Source: Cafeteria roenbergensis (taxonomy: Eukaryota > Sar > Bigyra > Bicosoecida > Cafeteriaceae). From it: a stretch of DNA of 64,000 bases. The stretch lies in assembly GCA_008330645.1 (NCBI GenBank), contig VLTN01000004.1, forward strand, positions 310,001-374,000. Reading direction: 5' to 3'. A program made the translations under genes and the position numbers. This document shows, in pieces, positions 35,801 to 47,264 of this stretch; position 1 is the stretch's first letter; every line of letters begins with the position of its first letter. The notes under the pieces are model-generated. The model was not told the DNA's origin and did no database searches. It was given only the letters and a program-made list of their open reading frames with translations.

Positions 35801-38800
35801 GCTCGCCCGGCCGGCCGGCCGCGAGGGCCTCGGCCTCGGCGGCGGCGATGCGATGCGCAAGGCCGTCCTCCATGTAGAGCGTTGCGTCCATTCGCCGGCT
35901 CTTGCCTTCCGGGCGGCCGGCCTCATCCCCGTCTGCCTCGTCCTGGCCAAGGGCCTGGCTCAGAAGCTTGGACGCCTCGTGCATGGCTTGCTCCACGACG
36001 GGGCCGGCCCATCCACACCGCGCCGGAGTGTAGTGGCCATTGAAATGGCGGCCGCCCCAGAACACCTCTCCCGTGCCTTGCACCGGCAGGTTCCAGCAGG
36101 TCTCCGCGGGCAGCGCAGAGGGCCTGCGCCAGGGAAGCACGGGCTGCCCTGCGCTCTCGCCCAGGCCCAGCAGCGGATCGAGCTCGCCCGAAGAGACCCG
36201 CTTCGACACCAGGCGCGCTGTGCCCGGAGGCGGCGGCATGGCCGGCGCCCAGGCCCGCACCGAGTACCTGTGGGTGCCTTGGAAGATTTCAAACACCGAC
36301 TCGCGTTCCCTGTCCTGGTCGCGGCTGCACAGGGGCGACACCTCGCCAAACACGGCCTTGAAATCGCCCCGGCCAGCCACAGCTGCGGGCGTGGGCATCC
36401 TGAGCCGGCCGCGGATGTAGACTTCGCAGGTTTGCAGGTCCACCTCGACAGTGTTGGACGCATCGCGGAACAGGCCGTTCACGTCGCTCGAGTCGCCGGC
36501 CCTGTCTGCAGCATCCCACTCGGCAAACTCCTCGGCCTTGGCCTCGAGGCGAGCAAGGGCGGCGTCCGAGTCGTTGCAGGCCTGCGCCATCGCGCGCTGG
36601 CACCACCGCAGCGGCCAGGTCCCGCTTGTTCCGTCGGTCCGCGGCAGGAGCGCAAGCCGGGCCGCCGCTGGGGCGTCGATGGGGGCCTGGAAACGCACTC
36701 GGTAGCCCCAGCTTCCCTCCCGCGTGTGGTCGCTCTTGAAGTGCAGGACGCAGCTGTCTGCCGGGATGGTGAGCGGCTTCTTGGACGTCGCTCCGGGGAA
36801 GCGGTCGGCCGGCCCGCTGTAGGTGGCGTCGCCCCATGTCGCAGTGCACGACGAGTCCTTGTAGACGGCGACGATGGCCGAGTCGCGTTCCGTGCTGGAC
36901 AAGGGGTCGAACGATGCGATGATGTAGGGGGCGCCCGGAAAGCGCACCGTCTCGAACGTGGAGGACCCCGCGATGTACGGGTGGTCAGACTCCAGCTCCT
37001 GCACGCACGTGAAGGCAGCGCGAGACGCGGATTCCCAGTCGCGCGCAACGAGCGTAGGGTTGCGGAGGGCTGCCGCGAGGGAGCTCTGAAGCAGGTCGTC
37101 CACCTCGTCCCGCTTGGAGCGCTTGACGAGGGCCATCACTGCAGGACGCAGGCGCTCCAAAGCCGAGAGCAGGTCCACCGCCGGAACAGCAGGGGTGGTG
37201 CCGTCCTCGTCCGCGAGCGGCGACGACACGTGGGCCTGGAAGCCGAGGGGCACTTGGCGACGCCGCCCCACGGCTCTGCTGGAGGAGTCTGACTCCTCCG
37301 CTTCCTCGCCCCCCTGCACAAACCAGGCCGTGACGTAGGCCGATGAGGCCAGGAAGGCCCGCGCGGCTGCGTGGTCCAGCTCGGCGCCGCGCGCGTTGGC
37401 AAACAGCAGGGCGTGGTGCGCGTGGAGCCGCGTGCCCGCCCGCACGGCCGCGCCGGCCTCGGACTGGTCGGTCTGCCGAATCAGCATCACCAGGCGCTGG
37501 CGCGCTGGGCCGCGCAGGAACAGTCGGATTCGCTCCAGCTGGGCGCGGGCCTCGGCGTCCGCGGCAGCTGAGACCGCTGCCGCGTGTCCGCCATCCACGA
37601 CGTCGACAAGGAACGCCTCGACGCGGGTCGTCATCCTCACCACAAACAGGAGCATGTCCACGAAGGACGACGTGAAGTCGCCGGCTACGAGCTCCGCCAC
37701 TTGGTGGCCGATGTGCAGCAGCGGGGCGACAGTGCTGGCCGGAGCGTGCGTGAGCTCGTTGAACAGAAGCCCAAACTTGGTGCCGAGGACGGCTCGCGCG
37801 GCACCCTGCAGGGGCGCCACGGAAACGAGGTCACGGCCGGTCGCCTCGTTTGCTGTCTCGTCAAAGTGCGTCCGTGGCTCGAAAAGGACGCGCTCCAGCA
37901 TCACTCGGAGGCGCTTGTGAAACAGTGCGCCGAGGCGGTCCGCAGCGAAGAAACGCAGGACCAAAGGAATCTGCACGTACGGCGCTGTCAGGAACGACAG
38001 CAGCTGCTCGCTGTCCTGCCACGAGAGGGCGTCGTCGAACGTGGGGGGGTCCTTTGACCGACGAACGTCCTGCTCGGTCGTCTGCACGGCAGCCGGCGGA
38101 GCGGCCCTCCGGCGTCGCCCAGAGCGGCGGCCCGTCGCGGTCGCCGCCGACAGCTTCTCAGCGTAATTGCCAGAAACGTACTCGTGTGGGTCAGTGATGT
38201 GGGAGGGGAGGTCCGCCTGCGCTGAGAACATGCTGAGCTGCTTTCCCGCGACCAGGGCGGTCACCGACGCCACGGCTTGCTGGTCCCCTCCGTTGACGCT
38301 TGAAACGCCGAGCAGAAGGCGCATTTGGCTCGAGCCCCAGATCTTCCGCTCGAGGATCCGGCCCAGCGGGTCGTACAGGGCGCCCAGGCGCATGGTCGTC
38401 ACGAGCGAGACTGCCAAGGGAAGCTCCGGCGCCTCCTCCAGCTCGTCAGACGCCATCCACCGGAAGGCCCGCTCGACGTCCGTCGGGTCGGCGCCCTCCG
38501 AGTCGCTCCGAATCGTGCGCTTCGGCAGGTCGAACCTGTGGCCGGTCAAGCTCAGGAGCTTGAGCATCAGCTTGAACTCGGGCACCTGCGCGTTCATCTG
38601 CAGGCCGCGGTAGCTCGCGTTTGCCGGGTCGAACTCGAACACTGCTTGGCCTTGCTCGCCGGTCACCGTCCAGAATGTGAGCAGCCGGGACCTGGCCTTG
38701 GCGATGGTCGGGTCCGTTACAAGCATCCTGTCCGTCAGAGCTGCAAGCGACGCTCCCCCCACGCCTCGGAACGGCAAGTGAAACTCCGGCCGCGTCTCCG

Positions 38801-41448
38801 ACACGGCAAAGTCAGGTGGCGAGGCATCATCATCGCCTTTGCCGCTGGACCCTGGACCGGCATCTGAGTCAGCTGCGCCACGGCTGGCTGCGTCGGCCGC
38901 AGGCGCTTCCTCGCCGGCCTTGCTTTCCGCCGCCGACTCCTGCTCGCTGGACGCCATGGAGGCTGCGATGGCCGCTGCCAGCTGCTCTTCCTCGGACATG
39001 GGCGGTCCGCCTGCCGCGGCGCCGCGCGCGCCCAGCACGACCCCCGAGTCTGCAGCGGTGTCGACGTCGCTCGCCCCCTCAATGAGCACGGTGGTCAGCG
39101 GCGAGGGCACCGGGCCCGCTCTCAGGAACAGCACGTGATGAACGCAAGCGCCGATTGCCGCGGCCGTGAGCAGCTGCCGCACGTAGCCGTCACGAGAGTA
39201 CGGCACGGAGCTGATGGCGGCAGTCTGGATGCGCAGCAGCTTGGTGAGGAGGTCGAGGGCTCGGCGCTGCACCGCGAGGTCAAGCGTGAGGGGCTCCCAC
39301 AGCATGGCGCGCTGCTCCTCCATGGGCAGCGAGGCGATGCCGCAGGCCTTGGCGCGGCGAGCGCGCTCCGGGGTCAGCGGGCTCCACGGCTCGGGGGTGG
39401 GCAGCCGCCGCAGGAAGGTGGCTTCCAAGTGCGCCATCAGCTGCATCAGCGGCACGTCCCCTGTCGCGGTTTGCGCCTTTTGCACAAGCTTGTTGCACCT
39501 GGCCAGCGTGCGCTGAAGGAGCTCCACCAGGTCAGCGAACGTCTCGGGGACGCTCAGGCTCGGTCGGGCGTCGTCTCCTGCCGGCGCAGCGGACGCGGAC
39601 GCGGGCCCGGCAGCTGCAGCGCTGGCGCCCGACTTGGCGGCAGCGGCAGCAGCAGCAGCTGCAGCTGCTGCCGCTGCGGACTCAGACCCGGAAGACGCCA
39701 GAAGCTGGGAGGCAGCGGCTCGCCGAACGTCCTCTGCCTCCACCAGGTCGGTGAAGAGGTCGGTGGCCTTGGACGTCTCGGCCCCAGCGAACACGTCGGT
39801 CTGCCGCTGGTCGGCGAGGCACGCGAATCCCGGGAAGGTGTCGACCACGGCCCCGATGCTGTCGAGGGCAAGCGGGGGAGGCGCCGCGCCGTCGGGGAAG
39901 TCCACGTCGGCCGCCGATTTGGCCGCCAGCTCGGCGGCCAGGTCCTGGAGAGCCTCTGAGGCTCCGGTGTCGAGCATCGCGCCGCGAGCGTCCGCTCGTG
40001 CCATGAGGCCTTGCAAGCGCTCGAGGGAAGCGTGCAGGCGCAGCATCCCCTCCTTGCCCAGAGAGCCCCGCTTCTGCTCCTTGACAGCGGCGCTGGCGGT
40101 CTGGCGGCAGCCGATGTCCAGCATCTTGATCTCGTGGGGCAGCAGGACGTACCCGGTGGCAGCTGGGCACTCGCGCTCGGTGGCCGCTGCCCCGCTGGAC
40201 GCGCCCACGGTGGCAGCAGCGCCGCCGCCCGCTGCGGCCGAAGCTGCCGACCCGCCGCCCTCGAGAGCAAACGCAAGCTGGCGGCACGCGATGTCCATGT
40301 AGGCCACCCTCAGCGCAAACGTCACCTGCTTGCGCTGCGCCTCGGTGAACCCGCGGCGGAACATGAGGTACTTGAAGGCGGCCTGCACGCACTTGAAGTA
40401 GCACGTGCCTGAGCGCTGCTGGGTCGCCAGAGGGCCGTGCATAGAGTAGCCGTCGGCGATGGCGTCGGCCAGCGGCCTTCCAGCCAGATGCGGGAGCACC
40501 ACGCTGTACACGGCGCCAGGCTGGTTGGCGTCTTTGGGGTCGTTGCGCAGCTGGCTCAGCAGCCACCACGGAGCGGGGTCGGTGATCCGCCCCTCGGGCA
40601 CCTCTCGAAGGGTGATTGCCGTGCGGTACCGCTGCGGCTCGCTTGGCTGGTCGCTCGCCGAGGGATGGTGGTTCAGCCCCTGCCCGGTGTTGCACACCGT
40701 CACAGCAAAGTCCTCCTCCGAGGTGCGCTCCACGAGGAGGAAGATGGCGTGCCCTCCCTTCTTGTCGGCCCACCCGCTCGGAAAGCCGAAGATCCCCCCA
40801 ACCTTGGTGGAACGCACCCTTTCGCAAATGTCGGCCAGCAAGGCCGCCTGCGCAGCGTTGGCGGCCTCGCTGTCCGCACCCTCCGCCTCCGCGTCATCGT
40901 CGTCGTCGTCGCCGCCGCCTCCACCGCCCCCGCGCAGTTCCATTACGCGGGAGCCCACGCGCCCTGCATCCTCCAGAACCTGAGCGATCGCCTTGAGCTG
41001 CGCCTTTTCGGCATCCCCGAGCAGCGGGAGCTCATGGTCGTGGTCCGCGAGGACGCGGCGAACGACCGCGACCAAGCTCGTGATGGACGGTTCGATCTGC
41101 CCTCCCTGGGCCTCCGTGTCTGCGCATCGGCATCGGTTGGCAACACAAGTTGATTGCAGGCATCACACAGCACGCCGTGGAGTCCGCCCCGCAAAGAGTT
41201 TGCGCTGCGCCCCGCGCATCGGCCCAGGGCGCGATTTGTGCGCGGCGCACGTGCGCGGCAGGGCGAGAGAACCGCGCGGCGCGCGCCTCCGCGGGTTGCG
41301 CTTGCGCTGTCCGGCCAGCCGCAGCCGCGCATGATCCAATCTCGTGCCCAAGCTCACCTGCAGTGAACAGGTCGCCAAAGAGCCCCACAAAGGCCGCGGT
41401 GGACCAAACCCGCTCGTCCTCCCCGAGGCGGGAAGCCGATCGCTCCAT
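22596..41448 (-). CDS. giant DUF3638/DUF3645 helicase-like protein with EF-hand and four SPRY-like domains
   Basis: Two exons, 41448-41358 and 41119-22596, joined in phase across a 238-bp intron, encode 6,204 residues. Exon 2 is an uninterrupted 18.5 kb. The DUF3638 core lies near residue 3660, with the P-loop QMGLGKTSVVAPLLALLLADG-type motif. A Walker-B-like LLLDEVDLLLHSL lies near 3840. DUF3645 follows (AVPFVGKDVPSRASEYSHPD), then FSGTPSNLLP and an arginine-finger-like QGCWRMRGL near 4437, as in SF2 helicases. A beta-sandwich segment occurs at about 1407-1515 (WGYRVRF and ATWGDATYSGP, as in ZZ/HECT proteins) and an EF-hand (DANRDGYVDF) near 5150. Four SPRY-like repeats run from about 5290 to the end, each with a GKWYFEV-type strand. 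Near the N-terminus are GGHAIFLL, NTGQGLNHHP and QRSGTCYFKC, which look like peptidase residues. Such proteins are often labelled ubiquitinyl hydrolases, and I infer a link to ubiquitin or RNA handling only from that. Poly-Gln/Glu and poly-Ala runs occur. Confidence 0.9.
26818..26858 (-). repeat. CTGCTC hexamer repeat coding a Gln-Glu run
   Basis: About seven units of the hexamer ctcctg (plus strand) encode alternating Glu and Gln in the giant DUF3638 gene, between the helicase core and the EF-hand. Confidence 0.8.
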
Positions 41449-41753
41449 GGGGGGCGCAGCAGTCTGCGGGGCTGTGCCAGCCGCGAGTTCCGCGAGCCGT
41501 CGTCAATCCATGGCTCCGGCTCAGGGTGGCTCTGCCGGCATCGGCGAGGTGGGGTTGCAGCGTCGTCCGTCGGCGCGCAGGGAGACCGTTCGACACGCGG
41601 GTTGGGGCAGGGGAGGGCGCGTGCGTGGGATCGGAACCGCCAGCCAGTATGCGTGCGTGGGATCGGAACCGCCAGCCAGTATGCGTGCGAGGCGTGGCAC
41701 ACTCGGGGCCTGCGTAGCGGGTTGGAGGGCAGGGGCGACGTTGCAGCGCACAC
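41449..41753. other. intergenic region between the giant DUF3638 gene and the S41 peptidase gene
   Basis: About 305 bp upstream of the giant gene's start and just downstream of the S41 peptidase stop, both genes being on the minus strand. It contains a 32-bp tandem repeat at 41619-41682 and otherwise no recognisable element. It must carry the promoter of the giant gene and the 3' end of the peptidase gene. Confidence 0.55.
41619..41682. repeat. tandem 32-bp repeat, two perfect copies
   Basis: The 32-mer beginning gcgtgcgtgggatcgg is repeated exactly at 41619-41650 and 41651-41682. A third copy starts (gcgtgcg) but decays at once. It lies about 170-235 bp upstream of the giant gene's ATG. Confidence 0.9.
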
Positions 41754-44700
41754 TCAGCCAACGTCGCTTGCTGCGAGCATCTCCTCGACGAGCGTCTTCC
41801 CAGCGGGCATCGGGTCCTGACGCGCCCTGTTGGGCGTCACCTTGCTGTCAGAGCGCGCATCGCCACTGCCCCTCGCGGACCGCAAGCCTGGTTCGAGCGC
41901 CAGGGAAGGAGGCTCGGGCGGGGCCTCCGCGGCTCCGGGGTCGGGTGTGCTGTAGGCGGCGCCCAGGTCCACGGAGGAAGCCAGCGCGAAGCCAGGCGCG
42001 CTCGGCCGCTGTGTTCCGCCGCCCTCGCGAGCACGTCCGCCGCGCATTGCGCCCGGGTGCCCGCCCCTGTCTGCGTCGCTCGGGCGGCCACTTGAGCGCG
42101 ACCTCCGCCGGCTCTCCTTGCGAGAGGTCCGGCTGTGGTGCTTCCCCAGGCCGCGAAGGCTGTCGTCGCGCCGCCCCTTGGCCCTCCGGTGCGCGGCCCT
42201 CCGGTCTCTGGAGAGGACCCGATCGAGGTCGACTTGCTCCGCAATCGCGGCGTGGGTGTCGGTTGACACTTTGCGGTGGTTGCCGGAGCAGCAGACGCCC
42301 ATGCACATGGGACACCGCGCCCAGACCCGGCCGCTGGTACGAATGTGCGCACCGCAGAGCACGAGCGTGACAAACATCAAGAGGCACGTGGCTCCGAGCG
42401 AATAGAGCAGCACTTCGTGCGTGCTGAGTCCTGCGAGGGCGGAGGGCTCTCCATCCAACGCCCGCCTCGCTGCCTCGAGCTGGACATCGAGCGTGGCCCC
42501 GCCGGAGGACCAGTCGTAAATTCTGGCGTCAGCGGTGACTGGAGCGAACTGCATCGGCGTTTGCCTCCGGGAATGCGACATTGCCATGGCCTCATTGAAG
42601 CTGAAAGCCGCAGATGTTTCGGGCAACGGGGCGACTGGCCCTTCGTAGCCCAGGTCGGCGAGGGCCCGACCCTGGGCCACGACAGCTTCTGCGTCGGACA
42701 CGATGAACCCGCCAGCAAAGGCCGTGGTGTCGCCCTGAAGCGCGCCGAGGCCGCCGACGCCAATCACCCTGGCTTGCCCGTGCTCCTTGACAGTGTGAAC
42801 GACCTGCGCGCACATGGAACCGCAGAGAAGATCCGATATGACAACCGTGTTGGTCTCGTTCCATACAACGCCGCGTGCTAGCTGGGCGCTGGAGTCGACC
42901 ATGGTTGCGAGGTTTGCCAGGCGAATAGCGTCGGAGACGCGAACAGGTCCAGCCCCGAACTGGGCCGTGCTGCCGCTTTTGTACCACTGAAAGGACGCAA
43001 GCGACGCGGAGGACGTCATCTCGGCAGCGTCCTCTTCAGCCTGCCCCTCTTTTGGCTGGAGGACCTGGACTCCCAGAAGCGAGAAGCCTGGGAGCACGTC
43101 TTGCAGCGACGCCGCGCCAGATTCTGCTTTCTTGCGTTCAATGAATGCTGCCATCTCTGAAAGGCTCGGGCTGATCCGAAACCTCATCGTTGCGCCGGCT
43201 GCGAGAGGCTGCCTCTGCAACGCCGCAAAGTTGTATGCAGCGAACAGCTGACCCAGCAGTACGTTCCCGCCGCGGTTGCCGGTCAAGTCAATGATGAGCT
43301 GGTGCGCGTGGTATGCGAGGGCTGCTTCGGCCGGAGTCGTGACTGTTCGAGCAAAGAAGCGCTCCATGGCCGAGGCGAAGCAGGCCTCCGCCTCCGCCAA
43401 TGCGGCCGCCGAGGCGCAGAGCGAGTCGCCAAACGACTCGAAACACTCGGCAACGTAGGGCGGGTTGAATGTGCTCAGCCGAAGAAGCACAACTGGCGGA
43501 GCGTCGGCGCGCTGGATTATGGAGACCGACACGCCGTCTTCTGCCAGAGAGTCGTGAATGCGGACCACTTGCTGTCTGGGGACGGAGGGCAGCGCCGCCA
43601 ATCCACGGGATGGCCACGCGAGCTCTGCAACCGCGCCAGGGCCCAGTCCAGCGGGGCTGTGGCCCGCAGAAAGCATCCGAACTCCTTCGCGTGGCGTGGC
43701 GCCGCGCTCGCGCCCAAGGCCCACCGCGGCTCGCGTCACTGCATCAAGGGGCACAATGCCTGCCGAAACTAGGCTCTCTACGAAATAGGGCGGCACCGAG
43801 CTCTCCAAGAACTTGCCGGTTGGGTCCCCAACCTGCGAGAGCCGGCCGCTGGCTGCATATCCGAGAGAGAGATGTCGAGCGTTGCCGCGGGCGCCGAGCA
43901 GCCTTCCTCGCGACCACGCCTCCAAAGCGCTGCTCCAGTGCCCCCGCGATGCGGCGTCCAGCGGAGACTCTGCCACCGCAGCGGCGGCTCGCACGGCAGA
44001 CGCAGCGGAGCCGCCGCCTGTCGCCTTGCGGAGCCTCGCCATGTGACCCGCAGCCTCCTGTGACAGCTCCCTCTCGGACGCAGCTCCACGCAGCTGTTCC
44101 CCCCGCGACGGCCTGGGTGCGGGCGCACTTGCTTGTTGGCAAGCTCCGGAGCTCCCGCGAGGGCTCGTGCCCGTCCGGCGGCAGCGCTGCAAGACAGAGT
44201 CCATGCCTCCGAATGGCGTCGCCAGGCTGGTCATCCACGGGACAACCACCTGCTCCGATGCGCCAGATTCGGGGTTGATGAGCACGAGGGTGGAGTTGTC
44301 TCGCTCGGGGAGCGGCAGCAGCTGCAAGCTGCGGGCCGAAAAGGAGAGCTCTCTGGCCGCCCCGGTGAACCGCGCGGCCGCGTCGTTGCTGTGCACGCTG
44401 AACTGCTCAGCAAAGTTGTGGATAGCAGCAACTGCTTCGACGCCGTCGATAGTCGCCACTCGCCATCCGATTCGCGCGGATAGGCCGGGCGAAAGCGCGC
44501 TGGTGACGCTTGTGCCGGCCACGCTCAGTGCCTGGACATTGGCCTGAAGCTCGCCAGTCGCCGAGTCTGTGGCAGCCAGGGAGGAACAACGGACCGGGAG
44601 ACACCTGTGCTGCAGCAATGGCCAGCGGAACATTGAGCCGCGCAATTGACACTGGGGCCAGCGGCAGCCAACTTACCGAGCGCCACCACGGGGGCCAGCG

Positions 44701-45220
44701 GCAAGAACGCAAAGCCAGCGTAGCACTGTGGCTTGAGGTAGACGGTGTGCCGGTCCTGGAAGGCCCGAATGGGAGCTGCCACAGCCTCCTGCGCCGCCTC
44801 GAACGACTCGCACAGTGCCCGCAGGTTGGCAGCGCGAGTCGCAAGCGTCGCCGGTGCCACCCCCCCCCCCTGCGGCTGCAGCAGCCGCCAGTGCAAGCTC
44901 ACCTGAAACTCGTAGTCGCCGCGGAAGGGCGCTGACGCCGCCGCAGCAAGCATTGCCGCTGCGTCGTGCCGATACTGGTAGGGCAGCGTTGACGCGGCGA
45001 ACAGGTCCAGAAATGAGTACCGCTCCAGCGAGGCCTGCAGGAAGCCCACCGTCGAGGCCTGCCACGTGGAGTTGAAGGGGATCGCGTGGAAGCACTCCCG
45101 CACCCTGCTCATGGCAACGAGGAGCCCCGTTTCGCTGCAAGGCAAGCCCGTCGCGACCGCGAGGCGAAATGCCAGCTGCAGCGCGGCCCCGGCCAGCGCG
45201 GCGCGCCTCAGGGCGACCAT
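41754..45220 (-). CDS. secreted/membrane-anchored S41 family peptidase, fungal CPAF-like type
   Basis: Two exons, 45220-44677 and 44566-41754 (110-bp intron, donor GTAAGT), give 1,118 residues. A hydrophobic N-terminal signal (about residues 8-28) precedes a Cys-containing N-domain with features of the fungal S41/CPAF-like group: IPFNSTWQ, PYQYRHDAAAML, GDYEFQVSLHW and DRHTVYLKPQC leading to FLPLAPVVAL. The peptidase core has IIDLTGNRGGN near residue 610 (oxyanion region) and DLLCGSMCAQ near 764, whose Ser is the likely nucleophile, followed by GGLGALQGDTTAFAGGF. A membrane helix at about 897-922 leads into a Cys-rich then Arg/Ser-rich basic cytoplasmic tail. The protein is thus probably a type-I membrane peptidase at the surface or in the endomembrane system. 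The family is clear from motif order; the substrate is unknown. Confidence 0.8.
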
Positions 45221-45498
45221 TGCTGCTGCCGAGCGGCCCAGGCCCCGGGCGTGGAGCAGGCCTTCGGCTCGACGCGGCTGGGTCACGGAGGGTCGCGGCA
45301 ACAGCACGACTGGGCGTGTGCGACTCGGCAGTCGCGTTCGGCAGCGCCCGCGGAAACAGCAATCACGCAGCTCTGCAACGGGCGACCTGTGGCAGGCGCG
45401 TTCGCCGCACTTGCTCGGATCGCGAGGCTTCGCCCGGGCAGCGGGGCCAGCCTCGGCGCGCAGACGAGAAAGGCAGCGACCCGCAGCTTGTCGGCGCC
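45221..45498. promoter_or_regulatory. short bidirectional intergenic region
   Basis: Only 278 bp separate the divergent ATGs of the S41 peptidase (minus) and the epimerase (plus), so the two genes must share or abut promoters here. No TATA box or known element is visible. Confidence 0.5.
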
Positions 45499-46926
45499 AT
45501 GGCGGCCGCGCTGTCGCCGCTCGCCTGGGCGGATGCGCTCGACGCTGAGCTGTTTGAGTCCGTGCTGCCTTTCTGGCTGGCGCATTCGGAGGACGCCGCG
45601 AACGGCGGCTTCTTCGACTGCCTGAAGGCCGACGGCGGCGTGTTCGATCGCACCAAACACGTGTGGCTACTGGGGCGGGAGGTGTTCATGCTGGCGCGCA
45701 TCGCCAACGAAGCGACAGACGCGCAGATGCACTTGCTGGCGCGCGCCTCGGCTCGAGGCCCGGCGCCGGAGGGCGGCGATTCGGGAGCCGCAGCCGACGG
45801 CAGTGCTACCGTCAGCTCCCCTTCGATCAGGACCATCGAGCCGTCGCGGGAGGGGCTGCTCGCGGCGGCCAGGCGCGGACTGGACTTTCTGCGGCGCCAC
45901 GCCATCGACCCCGCCACCGGGCACGTTTGGTTCGCGCTCTCGGAGCGCGGCGAGGCCGTGGCTGCACAGCGCAAGCCCTTTTCAGCGGCCTTTCTGTCCA
46001 TGGCCATGGCCGAGGTGGCACGCGCGGACCGGGACGAGACGCTGTTCGCCGAGGCCTGCGCGTGGCTCGAAACGTTTTGCCGCTGGTCGGAGGACCCGTC
46101 GCTGTTGCGTGGGCCTCCCCCGCCCGGCGCGCCGGCGTTGAGCCCGCTGAACGTGCCCATGATCGAGCTCAACCTCATCTCTGAGCTCTCCAAGTTCTTC
46201 GGCGACGCCAAGGAGCGGGACGGCTGGCGGGCGGAGCAGAGAGCAAAAGCGGTGGCCGCGATTCTGGAGCACTGGCACCCGGAGCTCGGCGCCACTCTTG
46301 AGCACTGCGCTCCCGGTGGCGGCGTGGATGCGTCGACAAGCTTGGGCCGCTTGCACAACCCCGGTCACGCCATCGAGGCCGGCTGGTTCGTGATGGAGGA
46401 AGGCCTGCGCACGAAGAATGCGGAGCTGGTGTCCACTGGATGTGCCATGGCAGCTGCGTCGCTCCAGGCTGGATGGGACGGCGGCCTTCCGGGCTGCGGG
46501 AGCAAGGCTTCCAGCGGCGAGAAACCCAGCGCTGCAGGGTGCGCGCCCGGCGGCAGCGGCGGCATTGTGTATTTTCTGGACGTGCTAGGAAGCCAGCCAA
46601 CGCAGCTCGAGGCGGACATGAAGCTATGGTGGCCAGTGTGCGAGGCCATGATTGCCCTCAGCATGCAGTTTGCAGCCACCGGCGACGCCGTTGCAATGGC
46701 GCGGTTCGACGTCGTGGCCCGATTCGCTCTCGAGCACTTCTCCGACGCCAAGCCGGGCCGCGCGGGGCCGGGGGCGGGCGAGTGGGTGGGGTACCTGAGC
46801 CGGGACCTGCGAGTCACGCACTCGTTCAAAGGAGGGCCGTACAAGGGCTGCTTCCACGTGCCGCGAGCCTTGTTCATGTGCGCGTCGCTGCTTCGCCAAG
46901 GTGCGGCCGCGTGGCCTGCGAAGTGA
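45499..46926 (+). CDS. N-acylglucosamine 2-epimerase (AGE/renin-binding-protein family)
   Basis: Single exon of 475 residues with an (alpha/alpha)6-barrel pattern. Members interconvert N-acetylglucosamine and N-acetylmannosamine, an entry step for sialic-acid metabolism. Family motifs are in order: FWLAHSEDAANGGFF, KHVWLLGREVFMLA, LNVPMIELNLISEL, LGRLHNPGHAIEAGWF (catalytic His region), ADMKLWWPVCEAM, and SFKGGPYKGCFHVPRALF near the end. Human RENBP is about 427 residues; the extra length here is two Ala/Gly/Pro-rich insertions (about 85-115 and 330-360). The ATG at 45499 places the first helix correctly. Further open frame lies upstream to 45169 but would overlap the neighbouring gene's start. 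Related cellobiose epimerases exist, so the exact sugar is not certain. Confidence 0.85.
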   Translation: MAAALSPLAWADALDAELFESVLPFWLAHSEDAANGGFFDCLKADGGVFDRTKHVWLLGREVFMLARIANEATDAQMHLLARASARGPAPEGGDSGAAADGSATVSSPSIRTIEPSREGLLAAARRGLDFLRRHAIDPATGHVWFALSERGEAVAAQRKPFSAAFLSMAMAEVARADRDETLFAEACAWLETFCRWSEDPSLLRGPPPPGAPALSPLNVPMIELNLISELSKFFGDAKERDGWRAEQRAKAVAAILEHWHPELGATLEHCAPGGGVDASTSLGRLHNPGHAIEAGWFVMEEGLRTKNAELVSTGCAMAAASLQAGWDGGLPGCGSKASSGEKPSAAGCAPGGSGGIVYFLDVLGSQPTQLEADMKLWWPVCEAMIALSMQFAATGDAVAMARFDVVARFALEHFSDAKPGRAGPGAGEWVGYLSRDLRVTHSFKGGPYKGCFHVPRALFMCASLLRQGAAAWPAK

Positions 46927-47264
46927 CGAGGGAGTGCCCTCTCTGTCCCTTGCTCCCCTCGCCTCGCTGGTCCCGGCAGGCAGGGGGCGGCGGGCGTGAT
47001 GCAGACTCTCGCGACCCAGGCCGAGCAGGGCGCGGCTGGCGCAATCTCCTTGCTTTGCTGTGTTCGTTCTGTGTGCCTGGGGAGCAAAAAGCGAGGCCTC
47101 TCGTTGAGTGCGGCCCGGTGCTGTTCTGCCAGGCCGGCCACGCTGGCGGCAGAGGCGGTTCAATCGTGGCGTGGGGAGTCGGTCAGTCAGCGAGTTGCCC
47201 TGAGCGAGTCAAAGTCAACTCAGGCTTCGCCCTGCGTGCACCCTTTTGTCAAAGGCCGGCTGCC
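46927..47264. other. intergenic region between two plus-strand genes
   Basis: 338 bp between the epimerase stop and the TrhO-methyltransferase start. It contains short T- and A-richer stretches but no clear gene. It should hold the epimerase 3' end and the promoter of the next gene. Confidence 0.5.
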
